From the NCBI GenBank assembly GCA_964542745.1, contig CAZIVR010000005.1, positions 1-64,000 of the forward strand: a DNA stretch of 64,000 nt. The letters are read 5' to 3'. This DNA is from DATKAB01 sp964542745. Lineage in GTDB: Bacteria; Eisenbacteria; RBG-16-71-46. Of the stretch, positions 1 through 10,463 are shown piece by piece (position 1 is the stretch's first letter; every line of letters starts with the position of its first letter). The notes beneath the pieces are model-generated. The model was not told the origin of the DNA. It ran no database searches and was given only the letters and a program-made list of their open reading frames with translations. A program made the translations under genes and the position numbers.

Positions 1-408
1 GTGGGCCGCGTACGCCGCCGCGAGCGGCTGCGGGCGGCCCCCGGGCGCGGGCACCAGCGCGCGCGCGCCGCCGCGCGCGCCCGCGAGGCGCGCGAGGTGG
101 CCGCGGTCGAACAGCGGCAGGTCCACCGCGAGCGCGAGCGCGCGCGCGCCGGGATGCGCCTCGAGGCCCGCGACCAGCGCCGAGAGCGGTCCCTCCCCGG
201 GGAACGCGTCGGTCACCCGCTCTTCGGGCGCGACCGGCAGCGCGTCGAAGCGCGGGGCCACCACCACCACGCGGTCGCACACCGCGCCCAGTTCCCCGCG
301 GGCGCGCTCGAGCAAGGTGCGGCCACGGAAGCGCGCGAGCGCCTTGCCGCCGCCGAAGCGTTCGCCGCGCCCGCCCGCGAGCAGCACGCCGAGGAGCCCG
401 TCGCTCAA
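1..408 (-). CDS. mobA: Molybdenum cofactor guanylyltransferase (MobA), 3' end cut by window
   Basis: The minus strand reads TTG-start LSDGLLGVLLAGGRGERFGG followed by GKAL. This is the nucleotide-binding loop of MobA-type NTP transferases (residues about 8-24, Lys22 contacting phosphate). A VDLPLFD segment near residue 100 fits the metal-binding aspartate region. MobA adds GMP to molybdopterin to give the bis-MGD cofactor in the cytoplasm. The 136 visible residues are the N-terminal two thirds; the rest lies before base 1. The TTG start overlaps the stop of the upstream dehydrogenase as TTGA (408-405), so the two genes are probably co-translated. The start is inferred from that overlap; other nucleotidyltransferases of the same fold cannot be fully excluded. 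Confidence 0.75.
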   Translation of the reverse strand, partial: MSDGLLGVLLAGGRGERFGGGKALARFRGRTLLERARGELGAVCDRVVVVAPRFDALPVAPEERVTDAFPGEGPLSALVAGLEAHPGARALALAVDLPLFDRGHLARLAGARGGARALVPAPGGRPQPLAAAYAAH

Positions 409-1397
409 TAGCCCTCCCGCTTGTCCACCACGTTGGCGAGCGGGCGTCCGTCGAGGAACGCCCGCAGGTTCTCCGCGAACTGCTCCATGGCGCGCTCCCA
501 GTACCGGGGCCCGAGCCCGGAGACGTGCGGCGTCAGGATCACCTGCGGAAGGTTCCACAGGCGGCTCGATCGGGGAAGCGGCTCCTCGGCGAACACGTCG
601 AGCGCCGCCCCCGCCAGCGCGCCGGACTCGAGCCGCTCGGTGAGCGCCGCCTCGTCCACCAGCGACCCGCGGCCCACGTTGACCAGCACCGCGTGGGCCG
701 GCAGCCGCTCCAGCACCGCGCGCCCCACCGCGCCGCGGGTGGCGGCGGTCAGCGGCGCGGCGATCACGAACCAGTCGCTGGCCGCCGCGAGATCCCCGAG
801 CCGCTCGGGCGGCCACAGCTCGTGCGCGGGCGAGGGATCGGGGCGCGGCCGCCGGCTCACCGCGCGCACCGTGAGCCCCAGCGCGCGGGCGCGCTCCGCG
901 ATCGCCGCGCCGACGCGCCCGAACCCGAACAGCCCGAGCGAGGCGCCCTGCAGCTCCAGCACCCCGCCCGGTTCCGCGGCGAAGGTCTCGAAGCTCCAGC
1001 GTCCCTCGCGCTGGGCGTCGCGCGCGAGGTGAAAGCGCCGCGCGAAGCCGAGCATCGCGGCGAGCACGTGCTCGGCCATCGAGACCGCGTGGAGCCCGCG
1101 CGCGTTGGTCAGGATCACGCCGCTCGCGGCGAGCTCCGGGAACAGGGCCGGGCCGACGCCCGCCGAAGTGACGTGGATCCAGCGCAGCCGCGCGGCGCTC
1201 GCGAAATTGTGGGGGCGCACCGCCCCGCCCAGCACCACGTCCGCCTCGGGCAGCGCCCGGTCGGCGCCGGCCGCGTCGGCGGGCGAATCGAAGCGCACCT
1301 CGGGAAAGCGGCGGACCAGCGCGCGGCGCTCGGGCTCGGGCAGCTCCCAGGCCCCGTCGGCCGCGCGCACGAATTCCAGCACCCGGAGCTTCGGCAT
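405..1397 (-). CDS. D-2-hydroxyacid dehydrogenase (NAD-dependent)
   Basis: The 330-residue protein has the layout of the D-isomer 2-hydroxyacid dehydrogenase family. It has a Rossmann glycine motif GFGRVG (158-163), NVGRGSLVDE with the substrate-binding Arg243, a catalytic Glu in FAEEP (about 271) and the catalytic His291 in TPHVSG. It would reduce a 2-oxoacid or oxidise a D-2-hydroxyacid with NAD(P) in the cytosol; the substrate cannot be told. The ATG at 1397 (MPKLRVLEF) is chosen over an upstream in-frame start because the extra 43 residues are basic and Pro-rich and run into the opposing gene's promoter region. It overlaps mobA by 4 bases. Confidence 0.88.
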   Translation of the reverse strand: MPKLRVLEFVRAADGAWELPEPERRALVRRFPEVRFDSPADAAGADRALPEADVVLGGAVRPHNFASAARLRWIHVTSAGVGPALFPELAASGVILTNARGLHAVSMAEHVLAAMLGFARRFHLARDAQREGRWSFETFAAEPGGVLELQGASLGLFGFGRVGAAIAERARALGLTVRAVSRRPRPDPSPAHELWPPERLGDLAAASDWFVIAAPLTAATRGAVGRAVLERLPAHAVLVNVGRGSLVDEAALTERLESGALAGAALDVFAEEPLPRSSRLWNLPQVILTPHVSGLGPRYWERAMEQFAENLRAFLDGRPLANVVDKREGY

Positions 1398-1429
1398 GGG
1401 GCGGCGAGGGTGCCACAGGCGCGCCCCCC

Positions 1430-1458
1430 TTGCAGGCGCGCGGGGGCGCGGATAAAGT
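1430..1458 (+). promoter_or_regulatory. Candidate sigma70-type promoter of the outer-membrane protein gene
   Basis: TTGCAG (1430-1435), 17 bases, then TAAAGT (1453-1458); each box matches four of six consensus positions. It lies 59 bases before the TTG start at 1517. Predicted by eye only. Confidence 0.4.
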
Positions 1459-1516
1459 GCCCCGACTTGATCGCCGCCGGACCGGGCTCCATTTCCACCG
1501 GGGAGAGAATCGCGCC

Positions 1517-2374
1517 TTGAGACCATCGGGTCGCCTGCTGCTCGCGTCGCTTGCCGTGCTGTTCCTGCCGGTCTCCGCGTTCGCCCTCGACGGCGGCGCG
1601 TGGACGGTGTCGCCGGGTGAGTGGTACTCCGAGGTCTCGGCCTCGCGTCTCTACGCCAGCAGCCGGTTCCTCGCCGATTCGCGGAACGCCGCGCTTCCCG
1701 CGCAGGGCCGCTTCCAGCAGTTCGACGCGGTTTCCTACAGCGAGATCGGCTGGCTCAAGGACCTGAGCTTCGCGCTGGCCGTCCCGTTCTCGAGCCGCAG
1801 CGTGCGCCGCGGCTCCGGGACCGAAACCGTGAGCGGCCTCTCCGACCTCGAGATCGGGCTGCGCTACCGCCTCCGCCCCGACGCGCCCGGACTCGTGTTC
1901 GAGGGCGCCTGGCAGGCGCCGGCCGGCTACAACAAGTACCTCGACCCCCGCCTCGGCGACGGGCGCCAGAAATTCTTCGGGGCGATTCACGCCGGAACCC
2001 GCCTGCCGGGCGTCCCGGGATTCGTCCAGGCCTCGCGCGGATTCTTCTTCGTGAGCGAGGACGGCGAGCTGTACTGGCGCACGCGCGTGGAAGCCGGCGT
2101 GTGGGTGGGTTCGCGCGTGCTGGTCGGCGGACGCTACGCCGACGAGGCGCCGCTCAGCTCGGCCAACGAGATCGCCACGCTCGGCCACGCCTATCGCGCG
2201 GGGTCGGTGCTGCTGGTCCGGCTCGACGACCAGTTCGACCTCTCGGCGGGCGCCGACCGGCAGGTGGCGGGGCGCAACGTGCTCGAGGGCACCCGGTTCC
2301 ACGTGACGCTCGGCTTCAAGCAGACGAAGCTGAACCCGATGCAGGGCTTCCTCGGGGGCAGCCGGAAGCCCTGA
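1517..2374 (+). CDS. Secreted beta-barrel-like outer-membrane protein of unknown function
   Basis: The 285-residue product starts at a TTG preceded by GGGGAGAG (from 1499) and has a clear signal peptide (MRPSGRLLLASLAVLFLPVS, ending AFA). The mature part alternates short amphipathic strands with many Tyr, Phe and Arg residues, for example ELYWRTRVEAGVWV and FHVTLGFKQTK near the end. That pattern is typical of transporter-like barrels related to the phenol-degradation MetA-type proteins. No catalytic motif is visible. The following ABC exporter genes run in the same direction 49 bases downstream, so a role in the same export path is possible but unproven. The start is set by signal peptide and ribosome-binding site; an upstream GTG/ATG would place the signal sequence internally. 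Confidence 0.65.
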   Translation: MRPSGRLLLASLAVLFLPVSAFALDGGAWTVSPGEWYSEVSASRLYASSRFLADSRNAALPAQGRFQQFDAVSYSEIGWLKDLSFALAVPFSSRSVRRGSGTETVSGLSDLEIGLRYRLRPDAPGLVFEGAWQAPAGYNKYLDPRLGDGRQKFFGAIHAGTRLPGVPGFVQASRGFFFVSEDGELYWRTRVEAGVWVGSRVLVGGRYADEAPLSSANEIATLGHAYRAGSVLLVRLDDQFDLSAGADRQVAGRNVLEGTRFHVTLGFKQTKLNPMQGFLGGSRKP

Positions 2375-2423
2375 GTCCTTCCCGCGCCCGCCCGCCCGGG
2401 GCGCCGCGCGGAGATCGGAGCGC

Positions 2424-4172
2424 ATGGGCGCGCTCTTCCGCCAGCTGGGTCCCGCCTTCCTCCCCTACCGCGGCGCGGTCGCGTGGGGCGTCGCGTGCGT
2501 CGCGCTCACCAACCTCATCGCGCTGGCCCAGCCGCAGGTGCTGCGCTTCGCCGTGGACGACCTCTACCGCGGCGTCACCGCCGAGAAGCTCGGCCGCTAC
2601 GCGCTGATCCTGTTCGCCATCGCGACCGTGGCCGGACTCTTCAAGTTCGCCATGCGCATCGCGCTCCTCGGGGTCTCGCGGCGCATCGAGTTCGACCTCC
2701 GCAACCGGATCTTCGACGCGCTGCTGCGCCAGCCCGCGGCCTACTTCCAGCGCGCCGGCATCGGGGACCTGGTGGCCCGCTCCACCAACGACCTCGGGGC
2801 GGTGCGCATGATGCTGGGGCCCGGCATCATGTACCTGGTCAACACGGTGGTGGTGGCGATCGCCTCGCTGGCCTTCCTGATCGCCATCTCCCCCGGGCTC
2901 ACGCTGGTCTCGCTGCTCCCGCTGCCGCTCACCTCGCTCGCGATGTGGTTCTTCGGCGAGCGCATCCACCGCAACTCGGACGCCGTCCAGCGGCAGTTCG
3001 CGCGGCTCTCGGCGCGCGCCCAGGAGAGCCTCGCCGGGGTGCGGGTGGTGCGCTCGCTCGGCCGCGAGGCGCGCGAGGTGGACGAGCTGCGCGCGCTGCA
3101 CGAGGAGTACCGCGCGCGGCAGGACGCGCTGACCCGCACCTCGGCGCTCTTCCAGCCCACCCTCGCGCTCCTCGCCGGGCTCGCCGCGCTGCTCGCCCTC
3201 GGCTTCGGCGGCCGGGCCGTGGTGCTCGGCCACATCACGCTCGGGGAGTTCGTGGCCTTCACGGTCTACCTCGCGATGCTCAACTGGCCGATGGTGGCGC
3301 TGGGCTGGATCATCCACCTGTTCCAGCGGGGCGCGGCCTCGTGGGAGCGGCTCCGCGAGGTGCTCGAGGCCGAACCCGCGATCCGCTCCCCCGCCGTGCC
3401 GCGCTACCCCGAGCCGCGCGGCGAACTGGAGGTGCGCGATCTCCGCTTCACCTACCCGGGCGATGCCGCGCCCGCCCTGCGCGGCGTGTCGCTGCGCGTC
3501 CCGGCCGGAGCCCGCGCCGCGATCGTGGGCCCGAGCGGGGCGGGCAAGAGCACGCTGCTCGGCCTCTTCACGCGCCGCTTCGACCCGCCGCCCGGCACCG
3601 TGTTCCTCGACGGCGTGGACGTGCGCGAGTACGCGCTCGACGAGCTGCGCGCGCGCTTCGCCGTGGTCCCGCAGGAGGCCACCCTGTTCGCCGGCTCGAT
3701 CGCCTCGAACATCGCCCTCGGCGCGGACGGGGACGCGCCGGAGCCGCCGGGAGCGCTCGAAGCCGCGGAGGCGGCGGGACTCGGGCCCGATCTCGCCGCG
3801 ATCCCCGCCGGCCTCGGCGAACCGGTGGGCGAGCGCGGCGCCCGGCTCTCGGGAGGGCAGCGCCAGCGCGTCGCGATCGCGCGGGCGCTCCACCGCGACG
3901 CCCCGGTGCGGCTGCTCGACGACCCGCTGTCGAGCGTGGACGCCTTCACCGAGGCCGCGATCCTCCGGGGACTCGGCGGCCGCGGGGCGACCGCCACCAC
4001 GGTGATCGTGACCCATCGCGCCGCGGGCGTGGAGGGCGCGGACCTGGTGTTCGTGCTCGAGGACGGGAAGGTCGCCGAGAGCGGGCGGCCCGCCGAGCTG
4101 CGGCTGCGCGACGGCGCGTTCCGGCGGTGGCTGCGCGACCAGGCGCTCGAAGCGGAGCTGGAGGCCTCGTGA
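2424..4172 (+). CDS. ABC exporter half-transporter, subunit with degenerate ATPase site (MdlA-like)
   Basis: The 582-residue half-transporter has an N-terminal six-helix exporter domain (about 15-310) and a C-terminal ATPase. The ATPase shows Walker A GPSGAGKST (about 369-377), signature LSGGQRQR (about 475) and Walker B RLLDDPLSSVD (about 497-506). The residue after the Walker B Asp is Asp, not the catalytic Glu seen in active sites. This is the hallmark of one partner in heterodimeric exporters such as TM287/288 or MdlA/MdlB. It would sit in the inner membrane as a dimer with the next gene product and export lipids, drugs or peptides. Its stop overlaps the next GTG start by 4 bases. The substrate is unknown. 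Confidence 0.9.
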   Translation: MGALFRQLGPAFLPYRGAVAWGVACVALTNLIALAQPQVLRFAVDDLYRGVTAEKLGRYALILFAIATVAGLFKFAMRIALLGVSRRIEFDLRNRIFDALLRQPAAYFQRAGIGDLVARSTNDLGAVRMMLGPGIMYLVNTVVVAIASLAFLIAISPGLTLVSLLPLPLTSLAMWFFGERIHRNSDAVQRQFARLSARAQESLAGVRVVRSLGREAREVDELRALHEEYRARQDALTRTSALFQPTLALLAGLAALLALGFGGRAVVLGHITLGEFVAFTVYLAMLNWPMVALGWIIHLFQRGAASWERLREVLEAEPAIRSPAVPRYPEPRGELEVRDLRFTYPGDAAPALRGVSLRVPAGARAAIVGPSGAGKSTLLGLFTRRFDPPPGTVFLDGVDVREYALDELRARFAVVPQEATLFAGSIASNIALGADGDAPEPPGALEAAEAAGLGPDLAAIPAGLGEPVGERGARLSGGQRQRVAIARALHRDAPVRLLDDPLSSVDAFTEAAILRGLGGRGATATTVIVTHRAAGVEGADLVFVLEDGKVAESGRPAELRLRDGAFRRWLRDQALEAELEAS

Positions 4173-6049
4173 GCGGCGAGGAGGAGGCCCTCAAGGGCTA
4201 CGACCATCGCCTGATGCGGCGGCTGATGGGCTTCGCCCGCCCCTACCGCGGGCGGGTGGCGCTGGCCGGGCTCTTCGCCGTGGCCGAGGCGCTCGCCGCG
4301 CTCGCCGGTCCGCTGCTCACCCGCGAGGCGATCGACAACGGGATCCGCCACCGGGACCTCCAGTACCTCGCGCTGGTGGCGACGGTCTATCTCGTGGTGC
4401 TGGCGGCGAGCTTCGTGTTCGCCTCCGCGCACCACCGGCTCCTGCAGGACGCCGCGCAGCGCATCACCATGGACCTGCGGATGGCGGTGTTCGCCCACCT
4501 GCAGCGGGTCCCGGTCGCCTTCCACGACCGCCACCCGGTGGGACGGCGGCTCACCCGCGTGACGAGCGACGTGGACGTGGTGCAGGAACTGGTCACGGGC
4601 GGCGTGGGGGCGCTGTTCGGCGACCTCTTCCTGCTGGTCGGGATCGTGGTGGCCATGCTCCAGCTCAACGTCGAGCTGCTGGCGGTCGCGTTCTCGGTGC
4701 TGCCCCTGATCGTGGTGGTGACCCTCACGCTGCGCTCGCGGGCGCGCCGCACGTTCCGCGACATGCGCAACCGCTACGCGCAGATGATCGGCACGTTCAC
4801 CGAAAGCCTGTCGGGAATGGACACCGTGCAGCTCTTCGGCGCGGAGCGTTCGCGCCGCGAGGAGTTCCGGCGCGCCAACCGCTCGCACCTCGACGTGAAC
4901 CTGCGCGCGGTCTTCGACCAGGCCCTGATCTTCCCCGCGCTCGAACTGGTCGGGGCGCTCGCGGTGGCGCTGATCGTCTGGTACGGCGGCCGGCAGGTGA
5001 TGTGGACCGGCATCACGCTCGGCACGCTGGTGGCCTTCATCCAGTACACCCAGCGCTTCTTCCGCCCGGTGGCGGACCTGAGCGAGAAGTACGGCCAGCT
5101 CCAGCAGGCGATGGCCGCGGCCGAGCGCATCTTCGCCCTGCTCGACACGCCCGCCGCGGGGGCCGGCGCGGATCCGGCCGCGACGCCCGGCGCGCGCCCG
5201 GCGCTGGTCCCGGATCCGGTCCTCGCGGGGCGGGTCGAGTTCGACCGCGTCGGCTTCGCCTACCCCGGCGGCCCGCCGGTGCTCGAGGACGTGAGCTTCA
5301 CCCTCGAGCCGGGCACGCGCGTGGCCCTGGTCGGCGCGTCGGGCTCCGGCAAGACCACCCTCATGAACCTGCTGCTCGGTTTCTACGAACCGGACGCGGG
5401 CGAGATCCGGATCGACGGCCGCCCGCTGCGCGACTGGCCGCGCGAGGCGCTGCGCCGGCAGGTGGGCGCCGTGCTGCAGGAGGTCTTCCTCTTCACCGGC
5501 ACCATCGCCGGCAACCTCGACCCGCGCGGGGGCACGCCGCGCGAGCGGCTGGTCGCCGCCGCCCGGGACGTGCAGGCGCACGAGTTCATCGAGCGGCTGC
5601 CGGGGGGCTACGACGCCCCGGTCGGGGATCGCGGCGCGACCCTGTCGGCCGGCCAGCGCCAGCTGGTGGCGTACGCCCGGGCGCTCGCCGGCGAGCCGCG
5701 GCTCCTGCTGCTCGACGAAGCCACGTCGTCGGTGGATCCGCAGACCGAATCCGCGCTGCAGGCCGGGGTCGGGCGGCTGATGCGCGGCCGCACCTGCCTC
5801 GTGATCGCCCACCGGCTCGCCACCGTGCACGACGTGGACCGGATCGTGGTGCTCCACCGCGGGCGGGTGCGCGAGGTCGGGACCCATCGCGAGCTGATGG
5901 AGCGCGATGGAATCTACCGGAGGCTCCACGACCTCCAGTTCCGCCCCCTTCGCACCGCCGCGCCGGCCGCCCGGGGCGCCGGGAACGCCGCGGAATCCCC
6001 CGTGCCCTACTCGAATGAGCGATTGACCGGCGGGCTGGGGCGGGGCTAG
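4169..6049 (+). CDS. ABC exporter half-transporter, catalytic subunit (MdlB-like)
   Basis: The GTG start at 4169 overlaps the preceding stop (GTGA) and gives 626 residues (MSGEEEALKGYDHRLMRRLM). The membrane domain (about 25-330) is followed by an ATPase with Walker A GASGSGKTT (about 389), signature LSAGQRQL (about 492), Walker B LLLLDEATSSVD with the catalytic Glu, and H-loop VIAHRLA. The Ala in LSAGQ replaces the usual Gly, as often seen in the partner of a degenerate subunit. So one composite ATP site is predicted to be canonical and the other weak. A 30-residue Ala/Gly/Arg tail follows the ATPase. It is the heterodimer partner of the gene before it. Confidence 0.9.
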   Translation: MSGEEEALKGYDHRLMRRLMGFARPYRGRVALAGLFAVAEALAALAGPLLTREAIDNGIRHRDLQYLALVATVYLVVLAASFVFASAHHRLLQDAAQRITMDLRMAVFAHLQRVPVAFHDRHPVGRRLTRVTSDVDVVQELVTGGVGALFGDLFLLVGIVVAMLQLNVELLAVAFSVLPLIVVVTLTLRSRARRTFRDMRNRYAQMIGTFTESLSGMDTVQLFGAERSRREEFRRANRSHLDVNLRAVFDQALIFPALELVGALAVALIVWYGGRQVMWTGITLGTLVAFIQYTQRFFRPVADLSEKYGQLQQAMAAAERIFALLDTPAAGAGADPAATPGARPALVPDPVLAGRVEFDRVGFAYPGGPPVLEDVSFTLEPGTRVALVGASGSGKTTLMNLLLGFYEPDAGEIRIDGRPLRDWPREALRRQVGAVLQEVFLFTGTIAGNLDPRGGTPRERLVAAARDVQAHEFIERLPGGYDAPVGDRGATLSAGQRQLVAYARALAGEPRLLLLDEATSSVDPQTESALQAGVGRLMRGRTCLVIAHRLATVHDVDRIVVLHRGRVREVGTHRELMERDGIYRRLHDLQFRPLRTAAPAARGAGNAAESPVPYSNERLTGGLGRG

Positions 6050-6053
6050 CCTT

Positions 6054-6068
6054 ACTCAACAAAGTTCA
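6054..6068 (+). promoter_or_regulatory. Possible operator before the XRE-cupin gene
   Basis: An AT-richer island (6052-6070) in very GC-rich DNA contains the short palindrome AACAAAGTT (6058-6066), 29 bases before the regulator's ATG. XRE regulators often bind their own promoter, so autoregulation is plausible. The evidence is weak. Confidence 0.25.
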
Positions 6069-6094
6069 CCCTTCCCAATCCTGCGGGGCCGTCC

Positions 6095-6697
6095 ATGCAG
6101 TTGGGCCGAAAGATTCGAGACCTGCGCCTCCGGCGCGGCCTGACCGTCCAGAAGCTCGCCGAGGCCAGCAAGCTCTCCAAGGGCTTCATCAGCCAGGTCG
6201 AGAACGGGCGGACCTCCCCCTCGCTCAACACGCTGCGCGACCTCGCGGCGGCGCTCCAGACCTCGGTCGCCTACCTGGTGGTCGAAGAGGACGAGGTGCC
6301 CTACGTCGTGCGGCGCGACGAGCGGCCACGGCTCGCGATCGGCGGCAACACCTCGCGGGTCGAGGTGCTCTCGGCGGTCCCCAAGCGCAACCTCGAGCTC
6401 CTGATGGTCGAGTTCCCGGCCGGCAGGAGCGCCCAGGGCAAGCGGCACTATCACCACGGCGAGGAGTGCATGCTGGTGCTCGAGGGGCGGGTTCGCCTCC
6501 TCTGCGGGGAGCACGTGCTGCTGCTCGAGGCGGGCGACTCCTGCCACTACAACGGCCGCGTGCCCCACTCGATCGAGAACTGCGGCGAGGAGGCGGCGCG
6601 GGTGGTGGTCTCGATCACGCCGGCGGCCTTCGAGCCCATGGTGCGCGTGCCGGGCGACGGCGGCGCGACCCCCGCGGAGCCCTCCCCGACGGCCTGA
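6095..6697 (+). CDS. XRE-family regulator with C-terminal cupin sensor domain
   Basis: The 200-residue protein begins with a helix-turn-helix (about 5-58; LRRGLTVQKLAEASKLSKGF and ISQVENGRTSPSLNTL). A double-stranded beta-helix cupin follows (about 105-180), with the metal/ligand motif HYHHGEECMLVLEG and a second His in GRVPHSIEN. Members such as PuuR and ClgR-like XRE-cupins repress catabolic or transport genes and sense a small molecule through the cupin pocket. The gene sits 82 bases before an MFS transporter on the same strand, so control of that transporter is the simplest guess. The ligand is unknown. The start is the first ATG, placed directly before the helix-turn-helix. Confidence 0.88.
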   Translation: MQLGRKIRDLRLRRGLTVQKLAEASKLSKGFISQVENGRTSPSLNTLRDLAAALQTSVAYLVVEEDEVPYVVRRDERPRLAIGGNTSRVEVLSAVPKRNLELLMVEFPAGRSAQGKRHYHHGEECMLVLEGRVRLLCGEHVLLLEAGDSCHYNGRVPHSIENCGEEAARVVVSITPAAFEPMVRVPGDGGATPAEPSPTA

Positions 6698-6779
6698 GTC
6701 CCGCCGGTCCCCCCGAAACTCCGCGGCGGCCCCGGGCGACCGAGCCGCCGCGTCCCGTTTCTGGCACCCTGCGCCACCC

Positions 6780-8072
6780 ATGTCTCCCCTCCGCCACGCC
6801 TGGATCGAGTTCCGCGACGCCGCCCGCGCGTTCACGCCGCAGGCGCGGCGCTTCCTGCTCGCCGAGTTCCTCGCCTGGCTCGGCCACGGCGTCTTCCAGG
6901 TGATCTTCAACCTCTACCTGGTGGAGGGCGGATTCGACGCGGCCTTCGTCGGGCGCGCGGTGTCGCTGCACGCGGTGGGGGTCGCGCTCGCCGCGATCCC
7001 GGCCGGCTTCCTCGCCGACCGCTGGGGCCGCACCCGCACGCTGGTGCTGGGCGCGCTGGTGGACGGCGCCGGCCAGCTCGCGCGCGTGGCGTGGCTCGAC
7101 GGCGGCGTCGTCCTCGGCGCGAGCTTCGTGTCCGGGGCCGGCGGGTCCATGCTCGCGGTCGCCGCCGCGCCCTTCATCACCGAGCACTCGAGCCCGCGCG
7201 AGCGCACGCACCTGTTCAGCGCCTACTTCGCCTCCGTGCTGGCCGCCGGCGTGGTGGGCTCGATGCTGGGCGGCTGGATTCCCGCCGCGCTGAACGCGCT
7301 GCCCGGGGCGCTCGGGCCCGGGCCGCTGGTCTCCTTCCGCATCGCGCTGCTGCTCGGGGGGCTGTTCGTGCTCGGGGCCGCCCTGCCGCTGCGGGCCGCG
7401 GCGCGCGCGGGCGAGGCGCCCTCGACGCCCGCCCCGCTCGGCGTGAGCCGGGCCGACCTCCGGCTCCTCGCCCCCACCGCGCTCAACGCCCTCCTGATCG
7501 GCGCCGGAGCCGGCCTCGTGATCCCCTTCATGAACCTCTACTTCGCGCAGCGCTTCGCGTGCTCGAGCGGCCAGATCGGGTCGTTCTTCTCGGCCGCCCA
7601 GATCGTGACCGCCTTCGCGTCGCTGCTCGGGCCCGCGATCGCCCGCCGCTTCGGCAAGCTCCGCACCGCGGTCGCGTCGCAGCTGCTCTCGCTTCCCTTC
7701 CTCGTCACGCTCGGCTTCGAGCGGCACCTCGGGATCGCGGTCGCCGCGTTTCTCGCCCGGGCCACCCTGATGCAGGCCTCCACCCCGCTCGTCAACGCGT
7801 TCGTGATGGAGGTCCTGCCGCCGCACCTGAGGGCCCGCGCCAGCAGCCTGATCAACCTGGTGTGGAACATCGGCTGGGCGGTGAGCGCGACCTTCGCCGG
7901 GCTCGTGATCCTGCACTTCGGCTACGCCGTGCCCTTCTACTGCACCGCCGCCCTCTACGGCGTCGCCGCCGTCACCTTCTACCTGTCGTTCCGGCGCTAC
8001 CGCGACTCCGGCGAGCGGCCCCCGCGGCCGCGCGACGCCCTCGAGGGCGGGGAGACCTCGGGCGCGGCGTAG
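6780..8072 (+). CDS. Major facilitator superfamily transporter
   Basis: The 430-residue integral membrane protein has about 12 hydrophobic segments. The MFS loop 2-3 motif is GFLADRWGRTRTLVLG (about 78-93; consensus GxLaDrxGrkxxl), with a related motif after helix 8. It is an inner-membrane secondary transporter of unknown substrate; the loop motif and length fit drug- or sugar-type exporters. It lies just downstream of the XRE-cupin regulator and probably belongs to the same unit. The start is the ATG at 6780, with no strong ribosome-binding site ahead of it. Confidence 0.85.
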   Translation: MSPLRHAWIEFRDAARAFTPQARRFLLAEFLAWLGHGVFQVIFNLYLVEGGFDAAFVGRAVSLHAVGVALAAIPAGFLADRWGRTRTLVLGALVDGAGQLARVAWLDGGVVLGASFVSGAGGSMLAVAAAPFITEHSSPRERTHLFSAYFASVLAAGVVGSMLGGWIPAALNALPGALGPGPLVSFRIALLLGGLFVLGAALPLRAAARAGEAPSTPAPLGVSRADLRLLAPTALNALLIGAGAGLVIPFMNLYFAQRFACSSGQIGSFFSAAQIVTAFASLLGPAIARRFGKLRTAVASQLLSLPFLVTLGFERHLGIAVAAFLARATLMQASTPLVNAFVMEVLPPHLRARASSLINLVWNIGWAVSATFAGLVILHFGYAVPFYCTAALYGVAAVTFYLSFRRYRDSGERPPRPRDALEGGETSGAA

Positions 8073-8161
8073 CGCCGTCTGGACGAACGCCGCGCCCGGG
8101 CGTAACGTGCCGCCGTCCCGCGCCGGGAAGGATTCCCGGCCGCCGCCATGGAGGGTGAGAG

Positions 8162-8536
8162 ATGAAGCGCCTGTTCGTGCTGGTCCTGCTCGCCGTCGCC
8201 GCCTGGTACGGCTGGAAGCACTACCCGCAGCTCCTCGAGAAGCGCGACGGCCACGACGTCGTGATCGAAAACTCCACCGGCAAGACCATGACGCGGGTGC
8301 GCGTGATGGTGGACGGCCAGACGCTGGTCAAGGAGACGCTGCCCGACGGCCAGAAGGCGAGCCTGCCCTTCAAGGTCCAGAACGACGCGTCGTTCCGCAT
8401 GGAGTGGGAGTACGAGCAGGTCCCGGGGACTCGCACGTGGTCGGGCGGGATGGTGCCCAAGGGGCCGATGCTCCAGCGGCACGTGCTGCTGGTCCAGGCC
8501 GACGACGAGGTGATGTACCGCGCCGAGAACAAGTGA
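8162..8536 (+). CDS. Small membrane-anchored protein of unknown function
   Basis: The gene encodes 124 residues with a strong ribosome-binding site (GGAGGGTGAGAG ending just before the ATG). The N-terminus MKRLFVLVLLAVAAWYGW is one hydrophobic segment that is not clearly cleavable, so the protein is probably tethered to the inner membrane facing the periplasm. The rest is a compact beta-rich domain (VVIENSTGKTMTRVRVMVDG ... SFRMEWEYEQ). No family was recognised. It converges with the ligase gene on the other strand. Confidence 0.65.
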   Translation: MKRLFVLVLLAVAAWYGWKHYPQLLEKRDGHDVVIENSTGKTMTRVRVMVDGQTLVKETLPDGQKASLPFKVQNDASFRMEWEYEQVPGTRTWSGGMVPKGPMLQRHVLLVQADDEVMYRAENK

Positions 8537-8596
8537 GCGGCGGGCACGCGGAAGGGTTCGATCCCCGGCCGCGGGAGCCCGGCGCCGCCCCGGCGG

Positions 8597-10345
<1,749 letters not shown>

Positions 10346-10352
10346 GGCCGAA

Positions 10353-10382
10353 ACCGTATCAGCGCCTTCGCGAGAGGGTCAA
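10353..10382 (-). promoter_or_regulatory. Candidate promoter of the acyl-CoA synthetase gene
   Basis: On the minus strand TTGACC (10382-10377), 18 bases, TACGGT (10358-10353), then 7 bases to the GTG start. TTGACC matches five of six -35 positions. The short distance predicts a leaderless or near-leaderless transcript. Confidence 0.45.
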
Positions 10383-10463
10383 CGGATGCGCGCCGCGATT
10401 CCGCGCCGCGGGGCCGGCGGTGCCCGGAGCCGCCGCGCGGGCGCGCGGAGTCCCCGGCCGGAG

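Noticed and set aside
2483..4168. Apparent N-terminal extension of the second ABC subunit in the same frame
   Set aside because: These bases encode the first subunit in another frame; the extension is Arg/Pro/Ala-rich without motifs, and the GTG at 4169 gives a normal half-transporter.
8556..8575. GGGTTCGATCCCCGG resembling the T-arm of a tRNA
   Set aside because: The flanking bases do not form a T-stem or acceptor stem, and the 5' part of any tRNA would lie inside the gene ending at 8536.
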